Part shown: positions 55,126-63,809 of the stretch, one piece after another
Layout of the letters: the number at the start of each line of letters is the position of its first letter
Numbering within the stretch: position 1 is the first letter of the stretch
NCBI RefSeq assembly: GCF_017876495.1
Contig: NZ_JAGIOB010000001.1
Span: forward strand, 1,674,001-1,738,000
Reading direction: 5' to 3'
DNA: 64,000 nt
DNA from: Microlunatus capsulatus
GTDB lineage: Bacteria; Actinomycetota; Actinomycetes; Propionibacteriales; Propionibacteriaceae
Notes under the pieces: generated by a model
What the model saw: the letters and a program-made list of their open reading frames with translations, nothing else
The model's database searches: none
What the model was told of the DNA's origin: nothing
Made by a program: the position numbers and the translations under genes

Positions 55126-56358
55126 ATGACGGGCACGGAGCAGGCCGACGTCCTGGTGGTGGGCGCGGGCCCGGCCGGCGCGTCGGCGGCGGCCTGGGCG
55201 GCCCGGACCGGGGCCCAGGTGGTGCTGGCCGACGCGGCCACCTTCCCCCGCGACAAGACCTGCGGCGACGGCCTGACCCCGCGGGCGCTGGCCGAGCTGG
55301 ACCGGCTGGGTCTGGGCAGCTGGACCCGCGAGCGCGCGACCAACCGGGGCCTGCGGGCGCACGGCTTCGGCCAGGTGCTGGAGCTCCCCTGGCCCGGCGG
55401 CTCGCTGCCCGACCACGGCTCGGCCGTGCCCCGGGCCGACCTCGACGACCGCATCCGCACCGCCGCCCTCGACGCCGGGGCGGCCGCGCTCGACGGCGCC
55501 CGCGCCGTCGACGTCGTCCGCGAGGGCGACCGGGTCTCGGCCGTGGTCTTCGCCACCGCGGACGGGCCGCGGACGGTGGCCTGCCGCCGCCTCGTCGTCG
55601 CCGACGGCGTCCGCTCCCCCCTCGGCCGGCTGCTGGGCCGGACCTGGCACCGCGACACCGTCTACGGGGTGGCGGGGCGCTGCTACGTCGACACCGACCG
55701 GCCGGACGCGTGGATCTCCTCCCACCTCGAGCTGCGCGGCGAGCAGGGCGAGCTGCTGTCGGGCTACGGCTGGATCTTCCCGCTGGGCGGCGGCGAGGTG
55801 AACCTGGGCGTCGGCACGCTGGCCACGGCGAAGCGGCCGGCCGACGTCGCCCTGCGCCCGCTGATGCGCTACTACGCCGACCAGCGCCGCGAGGACTTCG
55901 CCCTGGGCGGCGACCTGCGCGCGCCCACCTCGGCGCTGCTGCCCATGGGCGGCGCCGTGAGCGGGGTGGCGGGGGCCAACTGGGCCCTGGTCGGCGACGC
56001 CGCCGCCTGCGTCAACCCGCTGAACGGCGAGGGCATCGACTACGGGCTGGAGACCGGCCGGCTGCTGGCCGACCTGCTGCCCGGCGACGCCGACCTGACC
56101 CGCGCCTGGCCCGCCCTGCTGACCGGTCACTACGGCGCCTCCTTCAGCATCGCCCGCCGGCTGGCCGGGCTCATCACCGTGCCCGGGCTGCTCGGGGCGC
56201 TGGGTCCGGTCGGGATGCGCTCCCGGCTGCTGATGACCCTCGCCCTGCGGCTGATGGGCAACCTCGTCACCGAGGAGGACCGCGACCTCACGGCCCGGCT
56301 CTGGCGGGCCGCCGGCCGCGTCAGCCGGGTGGTCGACGCCCGCCCGCCCTTCGGCTGA
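55126..56358 (+). CDS. Geranylgeranyl reductase family flavoprotein (MenJ-like)
   Basis: 410 residues. The FAD motif is 'VLVVGAGPAGASAAAWAART', the KxCGxG-like 'FPRDKTCGDGLTPRAL' and the GD motif 'ALVGDAAACVNPLNGEGIDY'. In mycobacteria the related MenJ saturates one isoprene unit of menaquinone; other members reduce geranylgeranyl chains of chlorophyll or archaeal lipids. Its position divergent from nuoA and near menF and the prenyl synthase supports a menaquinone role. ATG 55126 has GGGCGGGGG upstream. The frame is open further 5', into the nuoA promoter, without coding character. Confidence 0.88.
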   Translation: MTGTEQADVLVVGAGPAGASAAAWAARTGAQVVLADAATFPRDKTCGDGLTPRALAELDRLGLGSWTRERATNRGLRAHGFGQVLELPWPGGSLPDHGSAVPRADLDDRIRTAALDAGAAALDGARAVDVVREGDRVSAVVFATADGPRTVACRRLVVADGVRSPLGRLLGRTWHRDTVYGVAGRCYVDTDRPDAWISSHLELRGEQGELLSGYGWIFPLGGGEVNLGVGTLATAKRPADVALRPLMRYYADQRREDFALGGDLRAPTSALLPMGGAVSGVAGANWALVGDAAACVNPLNGEGIDYGLETGRLLADLLPGDADLTRAWPALLTGHYGASFSIARRLAGLITVPGLLGALGPVGMRSRLLMTLALRLMGNLVTEEDRDLTARLWRAAGRVSRVVDARPPFG

Positions 56359-56451
56359 GGCCCGCCCCGCCGGCCCCATCCCCTCGCCGAGCGGTCGGAC
56401 GCCCCGGGGCCAGGGCACCGACCCGTTCTGACAGGTCGGAGGTCACCGGGG

Positions 56452-57084
56452 TCAGCCGCCGGCCGGGCCGCCGTCCAGCCAGAGGTCCAGCTGCGCGCGG
56501 TCGTCGACGTCGAAGGTCGCGGCGGCGGGCAGCGGGCAGGTCGTCGCGGGCGGGTTCAGCCGCTGCACCAGCCGGCGCGCCGACTGGCCGGCCCCGCCGC
56601 CGGGCCCGGCCAGCTCCACCAGCCGTCGGGCCGCGGCGGGCCGCAGGGCCAGCTGCAGGGGCTGCTCCCGGCCCTCGACGTCCACCCCGAGCACGGCGTC
56701 CTGGTCCCGGGCGCGCAGGGCGTCGGCGAGCACGCGGGACCCGGCGCCGGCGCCCGGGGCGTCCCCCGGCAGCACCAGCACCAGCCCGGCGCCCGCCGCC
56801 AGCGCGTGCCGCAGGCCGGTGACCAGCGCGGCGGTCGGGCCGCCGCCGGGCGGCTCCTCGCGGACGTGCACGACCGGGCGGGCCGTCGGCCGGACGGGCC
56901 CGACGAGCACGACGTCGACGTCGGCGGGCAGGCCGGCGAGGGTGTGGTCCAGCAGGGGGCGGCCCGCGACCGGGTGGGCCAGCTTGTCGGTGCCGAAGCG
57001 GCGCGACGTCCCGCCGGCGAGCACGACGGCGACGGTGCGGCCGGCGGGCTCGGCGGGAGCGGGGTGCGGCGGAGCTGGCGTCAC
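56452..57084 (-). CDS. Molybdenum cofactor guanylyltransferase / MobA-like NTP transferase
   Basis: 210 residues. The nucleotide-binding signature 'VVLAGGTSRRFGTDKLAHPV' and 'LVLVLPGDAPGAGAGSRVLA' are MobA-like. The second half is 'EQPLQLALRPAAARRLVELA'. The usual 'GDMP' reads GDAP, so the substrate could differ from molybdopterin (for example a CofC or MocA-like role). The nearby sulfite-oxidase-like molybdoenzyme supports a Mo-cofactor link, although that enzyme class normally uses the mononucleotide form. GTG start 10 bases after the menF stop, so the two are probably co-transcribed. Confidence 0.8.
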   Translation of the reverse strand: MTPAPPHPAPAEPAGRTVAVVLAGGTSRRFGTDKLAHPVAGRPLLDHTLAGLPADVDVVLVGPVRPTARPVVHVREEPPGGGPTAALVTGLRHALAAGAGLVLVLPGDAPGAGAGSRVLADALRARDQDAVLGVDVEGREQPLQLALRPAAARRLVELAGPGGGAGQSARRLVQRLNPPATTCPLPAAATFDVDDRAQLDLWLDGGPAGG

Positions 57085-57094
57085 GGGGCCGGCG

Positions 57095-58393
57095 TCACGG
57101 GGCCGGCGTGGCGACGGGCAGCGGCAGGTCGCCCAGCGCCTCGCGCATGGGCAGCAGCTTGGCCGCCGACTCGGCCAGCTCGGCCGCCGGGTCCGAGCCC
57201 GCGACGATGCCGCAGCCGGCGAACAGCCGGATCCGGCGCGCGTCGGTCTCCTCGACCTGGCCGCAGCGCAGGGCGATGGCCCACTCGCCGTCGCCGGCGG
57301 CGTCGACCCAGCCGACCGGGCCGGCGTAGCGCTCGCGGTCGAGGTGCTCCAGGGCGGGGATCAGGGTGCGGGCGACGTCGGTCGGGGTGCCGCAGACGGC
57401 GGCGCTGGGGTGCAGCGCAGCGGCCAGGCCCAGCGCGGTGGCGCCGGGGCGGGCGACGGCCGTGACGTCGGTGGCCAGGTGCAGCACGTTCGGCAGCTCC
57501 AGCACGTACGGCGCATCGGGGACGTGCACCGCGGAGCAGGACGGGGCCAGGGCCCGCGCCACCGAGGCGACGGCGTACTCGTGCTCCTCGAGGTCCTTGC
57601 TGGACCGGGCCAGGGCGGCGGCCAGGTTGAGGTCGGCGTCACCGCCGGCGGAGCGCCGAATGGTGCCCGCCAGCACCCGGGAGGTGACCAGGCCGCCCTG
57701 GCGGCGGACGAGCATCTCCGGGGTGGCCCCGACGAGGCCGTCGACGAGGTAGGTCCAGCAGCTGGCGTAGCGGTCGGCGAGCCGGCCGACCAGCCAACGG
57801 GGGTCGATCTCGTCCTCGGCGGTGGCGACGACGTCGCGGGCCAGCACCACCTTGTCGAGGGCGCCGGTGCCGATCCGCCGCACCGCCTCGCTGACGGCGT
57901 CCTGCCAGGCCTCCGGAGAGAGGGTGCCGGCGCTCCAGCGCAGCCCGCGCGGGGCCCGCGGCGGCACGGTGGCGGTGGGCACCGGCGGCGCGACGGGCTC
58001 CGGCCCGGCGGTGACCCGGGTCAGCCAGGCCCGGCCGTCGCGGCGGCCGACGACGGTGCTCGGCACGACGAGGGTGGAGCGGCCGGCGGAGTCGGGGTCG
58101 AAGACGAAGCTGCCGAAGGCGAGCAGGCCGGCCCCGGCGGGCGGGTCGTCCAGCGCGTCGGTGACCACGACGTCGCGGCTGAGGCCGGACCACCACTCCT
58201 CGGCGTCGGCGATGCTCGTGGGCTTGTAGCGGTCGGCCTCGCCCCAGGCGACCATCCCGTCGCCGCGGCGGACCCAGGCCAGCGCGCCGTCGGGCGGCAG
58301 CAGGGCCTCCAGCGGCCCCGGGTCGTCGATCTCCGCGGTGCTGACGTGCAGCCGCGGGGGTGCGGTGCCCGTCTCGCCGGCCGTCTCGATCAC
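57095..58393 (-). CDS. menF: Isochorismate synthase
   Basis: 432 residues. The chorismate-binding C-terminal domain (about 165-430) has 'RIGTGALDKVVLARDVVATA', 'ATPEMLVRRQGGLVTSRVLA', 'GTIRR', 'LHPSAAVCGTPTDVA' and 'FAGCGIVAGSDPAAELAESA'. These match the MenF/EntC group and not anthranilate synthase. It makes isochorismate, the first committed step to menaquinone by the Men pathway. A siderophore role is possible but less likely beside nuo and the MenJ-like gene. GTG 58393 follows a TACGCT box by 6 bases and is probably leaderless. Confidence 0.9.
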   Translation of the reverse strand: MIETAGETGTAPPRLHVSTAEIDDPGPLEALLPPDGALAWVRRGDGMVAWGEADRYKPTSIADAEEWWSGLSRDVVVTDALDDPPAGAGLLAFGSFVFDPDSAGRSTLVVPSTVVGRRDGRAWLTRVTAGPEPVAPPVPTATVPPRAPRGLRWSAGTLSPEAWQDAVSEAVRRIGTGALDKVVLARDVVATAEDEIDPRWLVGRLADRYASCWTYLVDGLVGATPEMLVRRQGGLVTSRVLAGTIRRSAGGDADLNLAAALARSSKDLEEHEYAVASVARALAPSCSAVHVPDAPYVLELPNVLHLATDVTAVARPGATALGLAAALHPSAAVCGTPTDVARTLIPALEHLDRERYAGPVGWVDAAGDGEWAIALRCGQVEETDARRIRLFAGCGIVAGSDPAAELAESAAKLLPMREALGDLPLPVATPAP

Positions 58394-58399
58394 CTCGCC

Positions 58400-58405
58400 A
58401 GCGTA
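58400..58405 (-). promoter_or_regulatory. -10 box (TACGCT) of a leaderless menF promoter
   Basis: On the minus strand TACGCT lies 6 bases before GTG 58393. Confidence 0.5.
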
Positions 58406-58499
58406 GTGCGGGCCCCGGCACCGACCCCCCTCCACGAGGGCCGAGGTGCTCAACGTCACGCGCGCCAATCTCCGGGGCCCGCCGCGACGAACTCCCTGC

Positions 58500-60089
58500 G
58501 TGACCACCACCCTCGAACGTCCCGCCGCCCCGGCTCCGGAGTCCCGTCCGGCCCAGCCCGGGCGCGTGCTGCGCGCCCTCAGCGGCGTCGCCGCCGCCGG
58601 CGCGGCCGTGGGGGTGGGCCACCTGGTGGCCGCGCTCACCGACCCCGTCACCTCCCCCGTCCTGGCCGTCGGCTCCGCCCTGATCGACGCCGCGCCCACG
58701 CCGGCGAAGGAGTTCGCCGTCCGCACCTTCGGCACCGCCGACAAGCCGATCCTCGTCGGCAGCGTCGGGGTCGTGCTGCTGGTCTTCGCCGCGGCCGTCG
58801 GGCTGGTCGCCTGGCGCCGGCCGCGGACCGCCGCCGTGGCCATCGGCCTGCTGGGCGTCGCCGGGGCCGTCGCGGCGCTGACCCGCGGCCCGCTGAGCGC
58901 CGCCGTCCCCTCCGTCGTCGCCGGCGTCGTCGGCGTGCTGGCGCTCCAGCTGCTCCGCACCCGCGGTCGGTCCCGCGCCGTCGCCGAGGCCCGACCGGCC
59001 GACGCCACCGACGCGGCCGCTGGCCGCTCCCGGCGCGGCTTCCTGCTGGCCCTGGGCGGGACGGCCGTCGTCGCCGCCCTGGCCGGGGGCGGCGGGGCCG
59101 TCGTCGGGCGGGTCCGCGACGCCGGGGCCGCCGCGCGCCGCGCGCTGGGCCTGCCGACCCCCTCCTCCCCCGCCGCCGCGCTGCCCGAGGGCGTCCAACT
59201 GCCCGGCATGACCCCGTTCACCACGCCCGCCGACGCCTTCTACCGGGTCGACATCAGCCTGGTGACGCCGCGGATCGACGCCTCGTCGTGGTCGCTGACC
59301 ATCGACGGCATGGTCGACGAGCCGGTCACCCTGAGCTACGACGACCTCCTGGCCATGCCGATGATCGAGCGCGACATCACCTTGACCTGCGTCTCCAACG
59401 AGGTGGGCGGGTCCTACGTCAGCACCGGCCGCTGGCTCGGCGTCCCGTTCAGCGCGATCATCGAGCGCGTCGGCGTCCGGGCCGGGGTGGACCAGGTGTA
59501 CTCCTACTCCTCCGACTCGGGCTACACCTGCTCGACGCCCTACCAGGCCGTCAGCGACGGCCGGGACGCCATGGTCGTCGTGGGCCTGAACGGGCAGCCG
59601 CTGGCCGACGAGCGCGGCTACCCCGCGCGGATGCTGGTGCCCGGCCTGTTCGGCTTCGTCTCGGCCACCAAGTGGCTGGAGCGGATCGAGTTCACCACCT
59701 ACGCCGAGCGGACCGCCTACTGGACCGAGCGGGACTGGGCGACCGACGCCCCGGTGCTCACCCAGAGCCGCATCGACATGCCGAAGTCGCTGTCCACGCT
59801 GCCGGCCGACAAGCCCGTGCTGGCGGGCGTGGCCTGGGCCCAGCACCGCGGGATCGCCAAGGTCGAGATCCGCATCGACGAGGGCCCGTGGCAGGAGACG
59901 ACGCTGGCCGCGGACGGCGGCGTCGACCTGTGGCGGCAGTGGTCGTACCGCTACGACGGGCCGGCGGGGCTGCACAGCGCGCAGGTGCGCGCCACCGACC
60001 TCGACGGCGAGACCCAGCCCGAGGAGCGCACCAAGGTGTTCCCCGACGGCGCCCGCGGCTGGCACCAGATCCAGTTCCGGAGCGAGTGA
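58500..60089 (+). CDS. Membrane-anchored molybdopterin-dependent oxidoreductase (sulfite oxidase-like)
   Basis: 529 residues. Four hydrophobic helices (about 22-45, 76-99, 108-125 and 130-150) are followed by a Tat-like segment 'GRSRRGFLLALGGTAVVAAL' (about 178-197). Next comes a sulfite-oxidase fold with the Mo-coordinating Cys in 'DITLTCVSNEVGGSY' and a C-terminal dimerisation domain ('VLAGVAWAQHRGIAKVEIRI'). The catalytic domain should face outside. Oxidation of sulfite or reduction of oxidised sulfur or other substrates are both possible. The GTG at 58500 was chosen; a GTG at 58446 with GAGGG upstream would add 18 residues. Divergent from menF. Confidence 0.88.
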   Translation: MTTTLERPAAPAPESRPAQPGRVLRALSGVAAAGAAVGVGHLVAALTDPVTSPVLAVGSALIDAAPTPAKEFAVRTFGTADKPILVGSVGVVLLVFAAAVGLVAWRRPRTAAVAIGLLGVAGAVAALTRGPLSAAVPSVVAGVVGVLALQLLRTRGRSRAVAEARPADATDAAAGRSRRGFLLALGGTAVVAALAGGGGAVVGRVRDAGAAARRALGLPTPSSPAAALPEGVQLPGMTPFTTPADAFYRVDISLVTPRIDASSWSLTIDGMVDEPVTLSYDDLLAMPMIERDITLTCVSNEVGGSYVSTGRWLGVPFSAIIERVGVRAGVDQVYSYSSDSGYTCSTPYQAVSDGRDAMVVVGLNGQPLADERGYPARMLVPGLFGFVSATKWLERIEFTTYAERTAYWTERDWATDAPVLTQSRIDMPKSLSTLPADKPVLAGVAWAQHRGIAKVEIRIDEGPWQETTLAADGGVDLWRQWSYRYDGPAGLHSAQVRATDLDGETQPEERTKVFPDGARGWHQIQFRSE

Positions 60090-60131
60090 GCTCCCGGCGC
60101 CGCGCGGCGGTCCGGCGGCGCTGAGCCGACC

Positions 60132-62063
60132 TCAGGCCCGCAGCAGCCGGCGCACCCGGCGACGGGCCCCGCGCAGCAGCCGGGCGGGCCGGCTGGTCGG
60201 CGTCAGGGCACCCGGCCGCGGCCAGCGGGCGCCGTCGCCGAGCAGCCCCTGCCAGCTGGAGTTCTCCCAGGCGACGTCGAGCCGGAGCCGGACGTGCTCC
60301 GAGGTCCGCAGGCCGGTGAACAGCGCGCGCGTCGTGCCACCCCGGGCGAGGACGAAGGCCTCCCCGTCGCGGGTCACCCGCAGCGGGAGCCGGCGGTGCT
60401 CACCGCCCTTGTCGCCCAGCGCGGTCAGCGTGACCACGGGCTCCGCCGGGTCCGCGCCGCCGGCCGCGCCGTCGACGACCAGTCGCGCCGCCCACCGGAA
60501 CGGCGGCTCGCCCGGTCCGGCCGCGGTGAGGGCCCGCACCCGCGCCCGGACGCGCTCCCGCCGGGAGCGGGCGGGCGGTGCGGGCGGCACCGGCCGCGTC
60601 AGCGTGGTGACGTCGAGGCGCACCTCGTCGAGCCGGGTCCGGCGTGGCTCCAGCTCCTCGACGCCCTCGAGCACCCGCTGCCAGTCCCGGACGAAGCGGT
60701 CGGGGCCGTGGTCGGCGGCCTTCTGCAGCGCCGCGTCGCTCATCCGGGCCACGAGGGCCGGGTCGTCGAGGAGCCGGACGGCGCGCTCGGCCAGCGCGGC
60801 GACGTCGCCGCGGCGGACCACGTAGCCGTCGACGCCGTCGCTGATCTGCTCGCGGGGGCCGTAGCGGATGTCGTAGGCGACGACGGGGCAGCCGTGCGCG
60901 AGGCTCTCCAGGGTGGCGAGCGGGTAGCCCTCGAAGCGGCTGGTCAGCAGGAACCCCGACGCGGTCCACAGGTCGGCCTCGGCGAGCGGTCGGAACCCGT
61001 GCAGCGTGACGGCGCCCGCCAGGTCCAGCTCGGCGACCAGGGCCTCCACCTGCGGCCGCTCGGGGCCGTCGCCGTAGAGGTCGAGCCGGGCGTCGGGCCG
61101 GGCGTCCAGCACCAGCCGGAAGGCGCGGAGGGCGTCGCCGAGGTTCTTCTGCGGCGCCATCCGCGTGACCATCACCAGGCGGCGCGGGTCACGGGCCGGC
61201 CGCGGCTCGGGGACGGGCACCGGCAGCACCGGGTTGGGCACGGCGAAGACGTGGCTCACCGCGCCGAACCGCAGCCGGACGTCGGCGCGCTGCCGCTCGG
61301 TGAGGGTGACCAGGGCGTGCAGCTCCGGGAGCCGGTCGAGCGCGGCGGCGTAGCTGGGCGACATCGGGGAGTCCCAGCGGCGGGTCCGCGTCGTGTGCTG
61401 GTTGTGCAGCACGTAGAGCGTGCGGAAGCGGGGCGCCGGGGCGGGCAGCACGAGGGGCACGCTCACCCGGCTGTCGAGGAAGACGAAGACGGGACCGGGC
61501 TCGGGGAACAGCACGTCGAGGTGGTGGCGGTGGAACGCGGGCATCGAGCGGAACGCGCGGACGACCCGGCCCTCGGGGTCCACCACCCGGGCGCGCGGGC
61601 CACCGTCGGCCGTGGCGCCCAGCGGCCCGGCCGCCACCCGCAGGTGGACGGTCCCGTCGGCCCGCCGGTAGTCCCAGGCCGCGTCGTCCCCGCTCAGCCG
61701 GTCGCGGTGCACCGTGCGCCAGGGCGAGCCGTCGGGGTAGGTCTCCTCGACCGGCTCGGTGCCGGGGACCTGCGGCAGCACCGGGGCGTCGGCGGGGGCG
61801 GGGCCGGTGGGCGTCGCCCGCAGGTGGTCGAACACCGACAGCACCGGGGTGCGCTCGTCGAGCAGCCCCTCCGCCACCAGCCGGGCGCGGCGCTCGGCGT
61901 AGTCGGGGTAGGGCCGCAGCACGAGGAGCGTCGTCGTCACCCCGGCACGCTCGGCGAAGAGCCGGTTGCGGAGCAGGACGGCGCGGATGAGCCCGCCCGA
62001 GCCGCTGCGGATCTCGTTCATGGCGAAGACGTAGCGTCCCCGTGGCAGCTCGACGTCCGTCAC
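60132..62063 (-). CDS. GT4 family glycosyltransferase, TagE/TarM/GtfA-like
   Basis: 643 residues. 'YVFAMNEIRSGSGGLIRAVL' at the N terminus is the glycine-rich loop of a GT-B retaining transferase; 'RLVMVTRMAPQKNLGDALRA', 'LHGFRPLAEADLWTASGFLL' and the EX7E motif 'SRFEGYPLATLESLAHGCPV' are in place. The overall plan, with a large insert in the N-terminal domain (about 60-230), resembles poly(glycerol/ribitol-phosphate) alpha-glucosyl/GlcNAc transferases. Wall teichoic-acid or glycoprotein glycosylation is possible. The last 120 residues form an extra beta-rich domain of unknown role. GTG follows a TAGGGT box. Confidence 0.85.
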   Translation of the reverse strand: MTDVELPRGRYVFAMNEIRSGSGGLIRAVLLRNRLFAERAGVTTTLLVLRPYPDYAERRARLVAEGLLDERTPVLSVFDHLRATPTGPAPADAPVLPQVPGTEPVEETYPDGSPWRTVHRDRLSGDDAAWDYRRADGTVHLRVAAGPLGATADGGPRARVVDPEGRVVRAFRSMPAFHRHHLDVLFPEPGPVFVFLDSRVSVPLVLPAPAPRFRTLYVLHNQHTTRTRRWDSPMSPSYAAALDRLPELHALVTLTERQRADVRLRFGAVSHVFAVPNPVLPVPVPEPRPARDPRRLVMVTRMAPQKNLGDALRAFRLVLDARPDARLDLYGDGPERPQVEALVAELDLAGAVTLHGFRPLAEADLWTASGFLLTSRFEGYPLATLESLAHGCPVVAYDIRYGPREQISDGVDGYVVRRGDVAALAERAVRLLDDPALVARMSDAALQKAADHGPDRFVRDWQRVLEGVEELEPRRTRLDEVRLDVTTLTRPVPPAPPARSRRERVRARVRALTAAGPGEPPFRWAARLVVDGAAGGADPAEPVVTLTALGDKGGEHRRLPLRVTRDGEAFVLARGGTTRALFTGLRTSEHVRLRLDVAWENSSWQGLLGDGARWPRPGALTPTSRPARLLRGARRRVRRLLRA

Positions 62064-62070
62064 GGACCTC

Positions 62071-62076
62071 ACCCTA
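62071..62076 (-). promoter_or_regulatory. -10 box (TAGGGT) of a leaderless promoter for the glycosyltransferase
   Basis: On the minus strand TAGGGT lies 7 bases before GTG 62063. Confidence 0.5.
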
Positions 62077-62162
62077 GGGGCGACGCCGTCCCGGTGCCGG
62101 GCAGCCACCGGGGGGCCCGGGCGTGTCCGCACCGCCGGCTCCCGGCCGGACCCGGGGACCCG

Positions 62163-63809
62163 TCAGCGCTTGCGCTGCTTGTTCTGGGCGACCGCCGCGT
62201 CGCGCTGTTTGCGCTGCCGCTCCAGCTCCTGGCGCTGCTCCGCCTGGCGGGCGCGGACCGACTCGGCGTCCATCGAGTTGAGCAGCACCAGGGCGGCGAT
62301 GCCGGCGATCAGCAGGGACCAGACCGGGGAGAAGCCCAGCAGCATCGGGGCCGTGACCAGGATCGCGACGTCGAACCCGCGGAAGATGTTGGTCATCAGC
62401 CCGGGCGGGAAGGCGCCCGCCTGGGTGGAGACCATCGGGGCGCTGAAGTCGACGCCCTTGGCCTGGGTCCAGCGGACCGCGGCCAGCAGGCCGGCGGCGG
62501 CGGTGGCCACGGCCATCAGCGAGGCCTCCGGGATGCTCCGGTCCACGGCGCCGTCGCCGAAGCCCCGGTAGGCCGCCGTCGTCAGCACGGCCCAGACGCC
62601 GGCGAGGATGGCCGGCACGGTGATCGAGGCCATCTTGATCTGGGCGAGCGAGAACGGCAGGCAGCGGGCGAGCCCGCCGGTCCGGGTGAGCACCCGCAGG
62701 CCGCCGAGGGTCGGGATCAGGGCGCCGAACAGCGCCAGCGCCGACAGCACCGGCGTCAGCACGCTCATCCCCAGCGCGTCGGCGGCGTAGGGGACGACGA
62801 CGGTCGCCGCCAGCACCACGAGGGGCTGGGGGAACCGGCGCAGCCGCTGCCACTCGCGCCAGGTCAGCGCCTGCACGCCCAGCCCCTGCCCTCGCTGGGG
62901 CTTCACGTGCCCCTTCTCGACCGCCCGCCGCTCGACGACGATGTCACGGGCCAGACCGATGTCGAGGGCGAAGAACGCCCCGGAGATGCCGCTGACCAGC
63001 GCCCCGCCGCTCAGCAGCCGGGTGCGGCGGATCTGCCGCAGCCGGACCCGGGCCAGCAGGTAGCTGGCGGCCAGCACCAGCAGGGAGAAGCCGCCGAGCA
63101 CGAGGGCCACCTCGGCCCCCACGTCGTCGCTGATCCCCAGCCGCACCCACTCCGCGGCCACGGCGACGACGAGGAACAGGGCCGCCACCCCGACGAAGCC
63201 GAAGAGGTAGCCGATGGCCTGGGTGAGCCGGGTGCGCTCGACGCCCTGCTGGGCGGCGGCGAAGGCCACCGCGGCGGCGGCCGAGAGCCCGGTGGCGGCG
63301 GCCCAGACGAGGACCTCCCCGCCGGGCGAGCCGGTCAGCGCGGAGACGAGGGCGCCCAGCGCCGCGCCGAGGGCGAAGGCGCCGGCCACAGCGCCGACCA
63401 GCCGGGCGCCGAGCAGCTGGGCCCGCGAGATCGGGGCGTCGAGCAGCCAGAAGCCCTCGGCGGCCGAGGCCAGCACCGGCCCGAACAGCCGGCTGACCGC
63501 CAGCGCCACCGCGACCGCGGCCGCGAAGCCGGCCCAGGGCAGCACCGTCCGCGCGGACAGGCAGGACACCGAGTCGCACTGGGCGATCGTCCGCTGGGCT
63601 TTGAGGACGACGTTGACCAGCATCGCGCCGATCATGAGCGCGCCGATCAGGGCGACGTAGGCGTCGTGGAAGACCTCGGTGAGGTTCTTGGTGGCCCGGC
63701 CGCGCCGCCAGTCGCGGATCAGCCCCTTGAGCTCGCGGGGCGAGGCCGGGTCCCGCGGCGGGCTGGGCTCGGCCCAGCCGTCGGCCTCGGCGGTGTCGAG
63801 GGTGCTCAT
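62163..63809 (-). CDS. ABC-transporter-associated membrane protein (DUF6297-like permease)
   Basis: 548 residues with about 12 hydrophobic segments, beginning after a 50-residue polar N terminus ('SPRELKGLIRDWRRGRATKN'). The C terminus is a highly charged Gln/Arg/Lys coil ('ELERQRKQRDAAVAQNKQRK'). The pattern matches actinobacterial DUF6297 proteins, from memory, which pair with an ABC ATPase. ATG 63809 overlaps the stop of the upstream ATPase gene (ATGA), so the two form an exporter-type ABC system. The substrate is unknown. Confidence 0.8.
   Translation of the reverse strand: MSTLDTAEADGWAEPSPPRDPASPRELKGLIRDWRRGRATKNLTEVFHDAYVALIGALMIGAMLVNVVLKAQRTIAQCDSVSCLSARTVLPWAGFAAAVAVALAVSRLFGPVLASAAEGFWLLDAPISRAQLLGARLVGAVAGAFALGAALGALVSALTGSPGGEVLVWAAATGLSAAAAVAFAAAQQGVERTRLTQAIGYLFGFVGVAALFLVVAVAAEWVRLGISDDVGAEVALVLGGFSLLVLAASYLLARVRLRQIRRTRLLSGGALVSGISGAFFALDIGLARDIVVERRAVEKGHVKPQRGQGLGVQALTWREWQRLRRFPQPLVVLAATVVVPYAADALGMSVLTPVLSALALFGALIPTLGGLRVLTRTGGLARCLPFSLAQIKMASITVPAILAGVWAVLTTAAYRGFGDGAVDRSIPEASLMAVATAAAGLLAAVRWTQAKGVDFSAPMVSTQAGAFPPGLMTNIFRGFDVAILVTAPMLLGFSPVWSLLIAGIAALVLLNSMDAESVRARQAEQRQELERQRKQRDAAVAQNKQRKR

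Noticed and set aside
60097-60121. GCGCCGC/GCGGCGC hairpin between the sulfite-oxidase-like and glycosyltransferase genes
   Set aside because: A 7-base GC stem with an 11-base loop is expected by chance at this base composition; not listed as a terminator.
56819-60124. Open frame of 1101 codons on the plus strand opposite mobA and menF and across the sulfite-oxidase-like gene
   Set aside because: Arg/Gly-rich shadow. The true reading in each stretch shows complete enzyme motifs.
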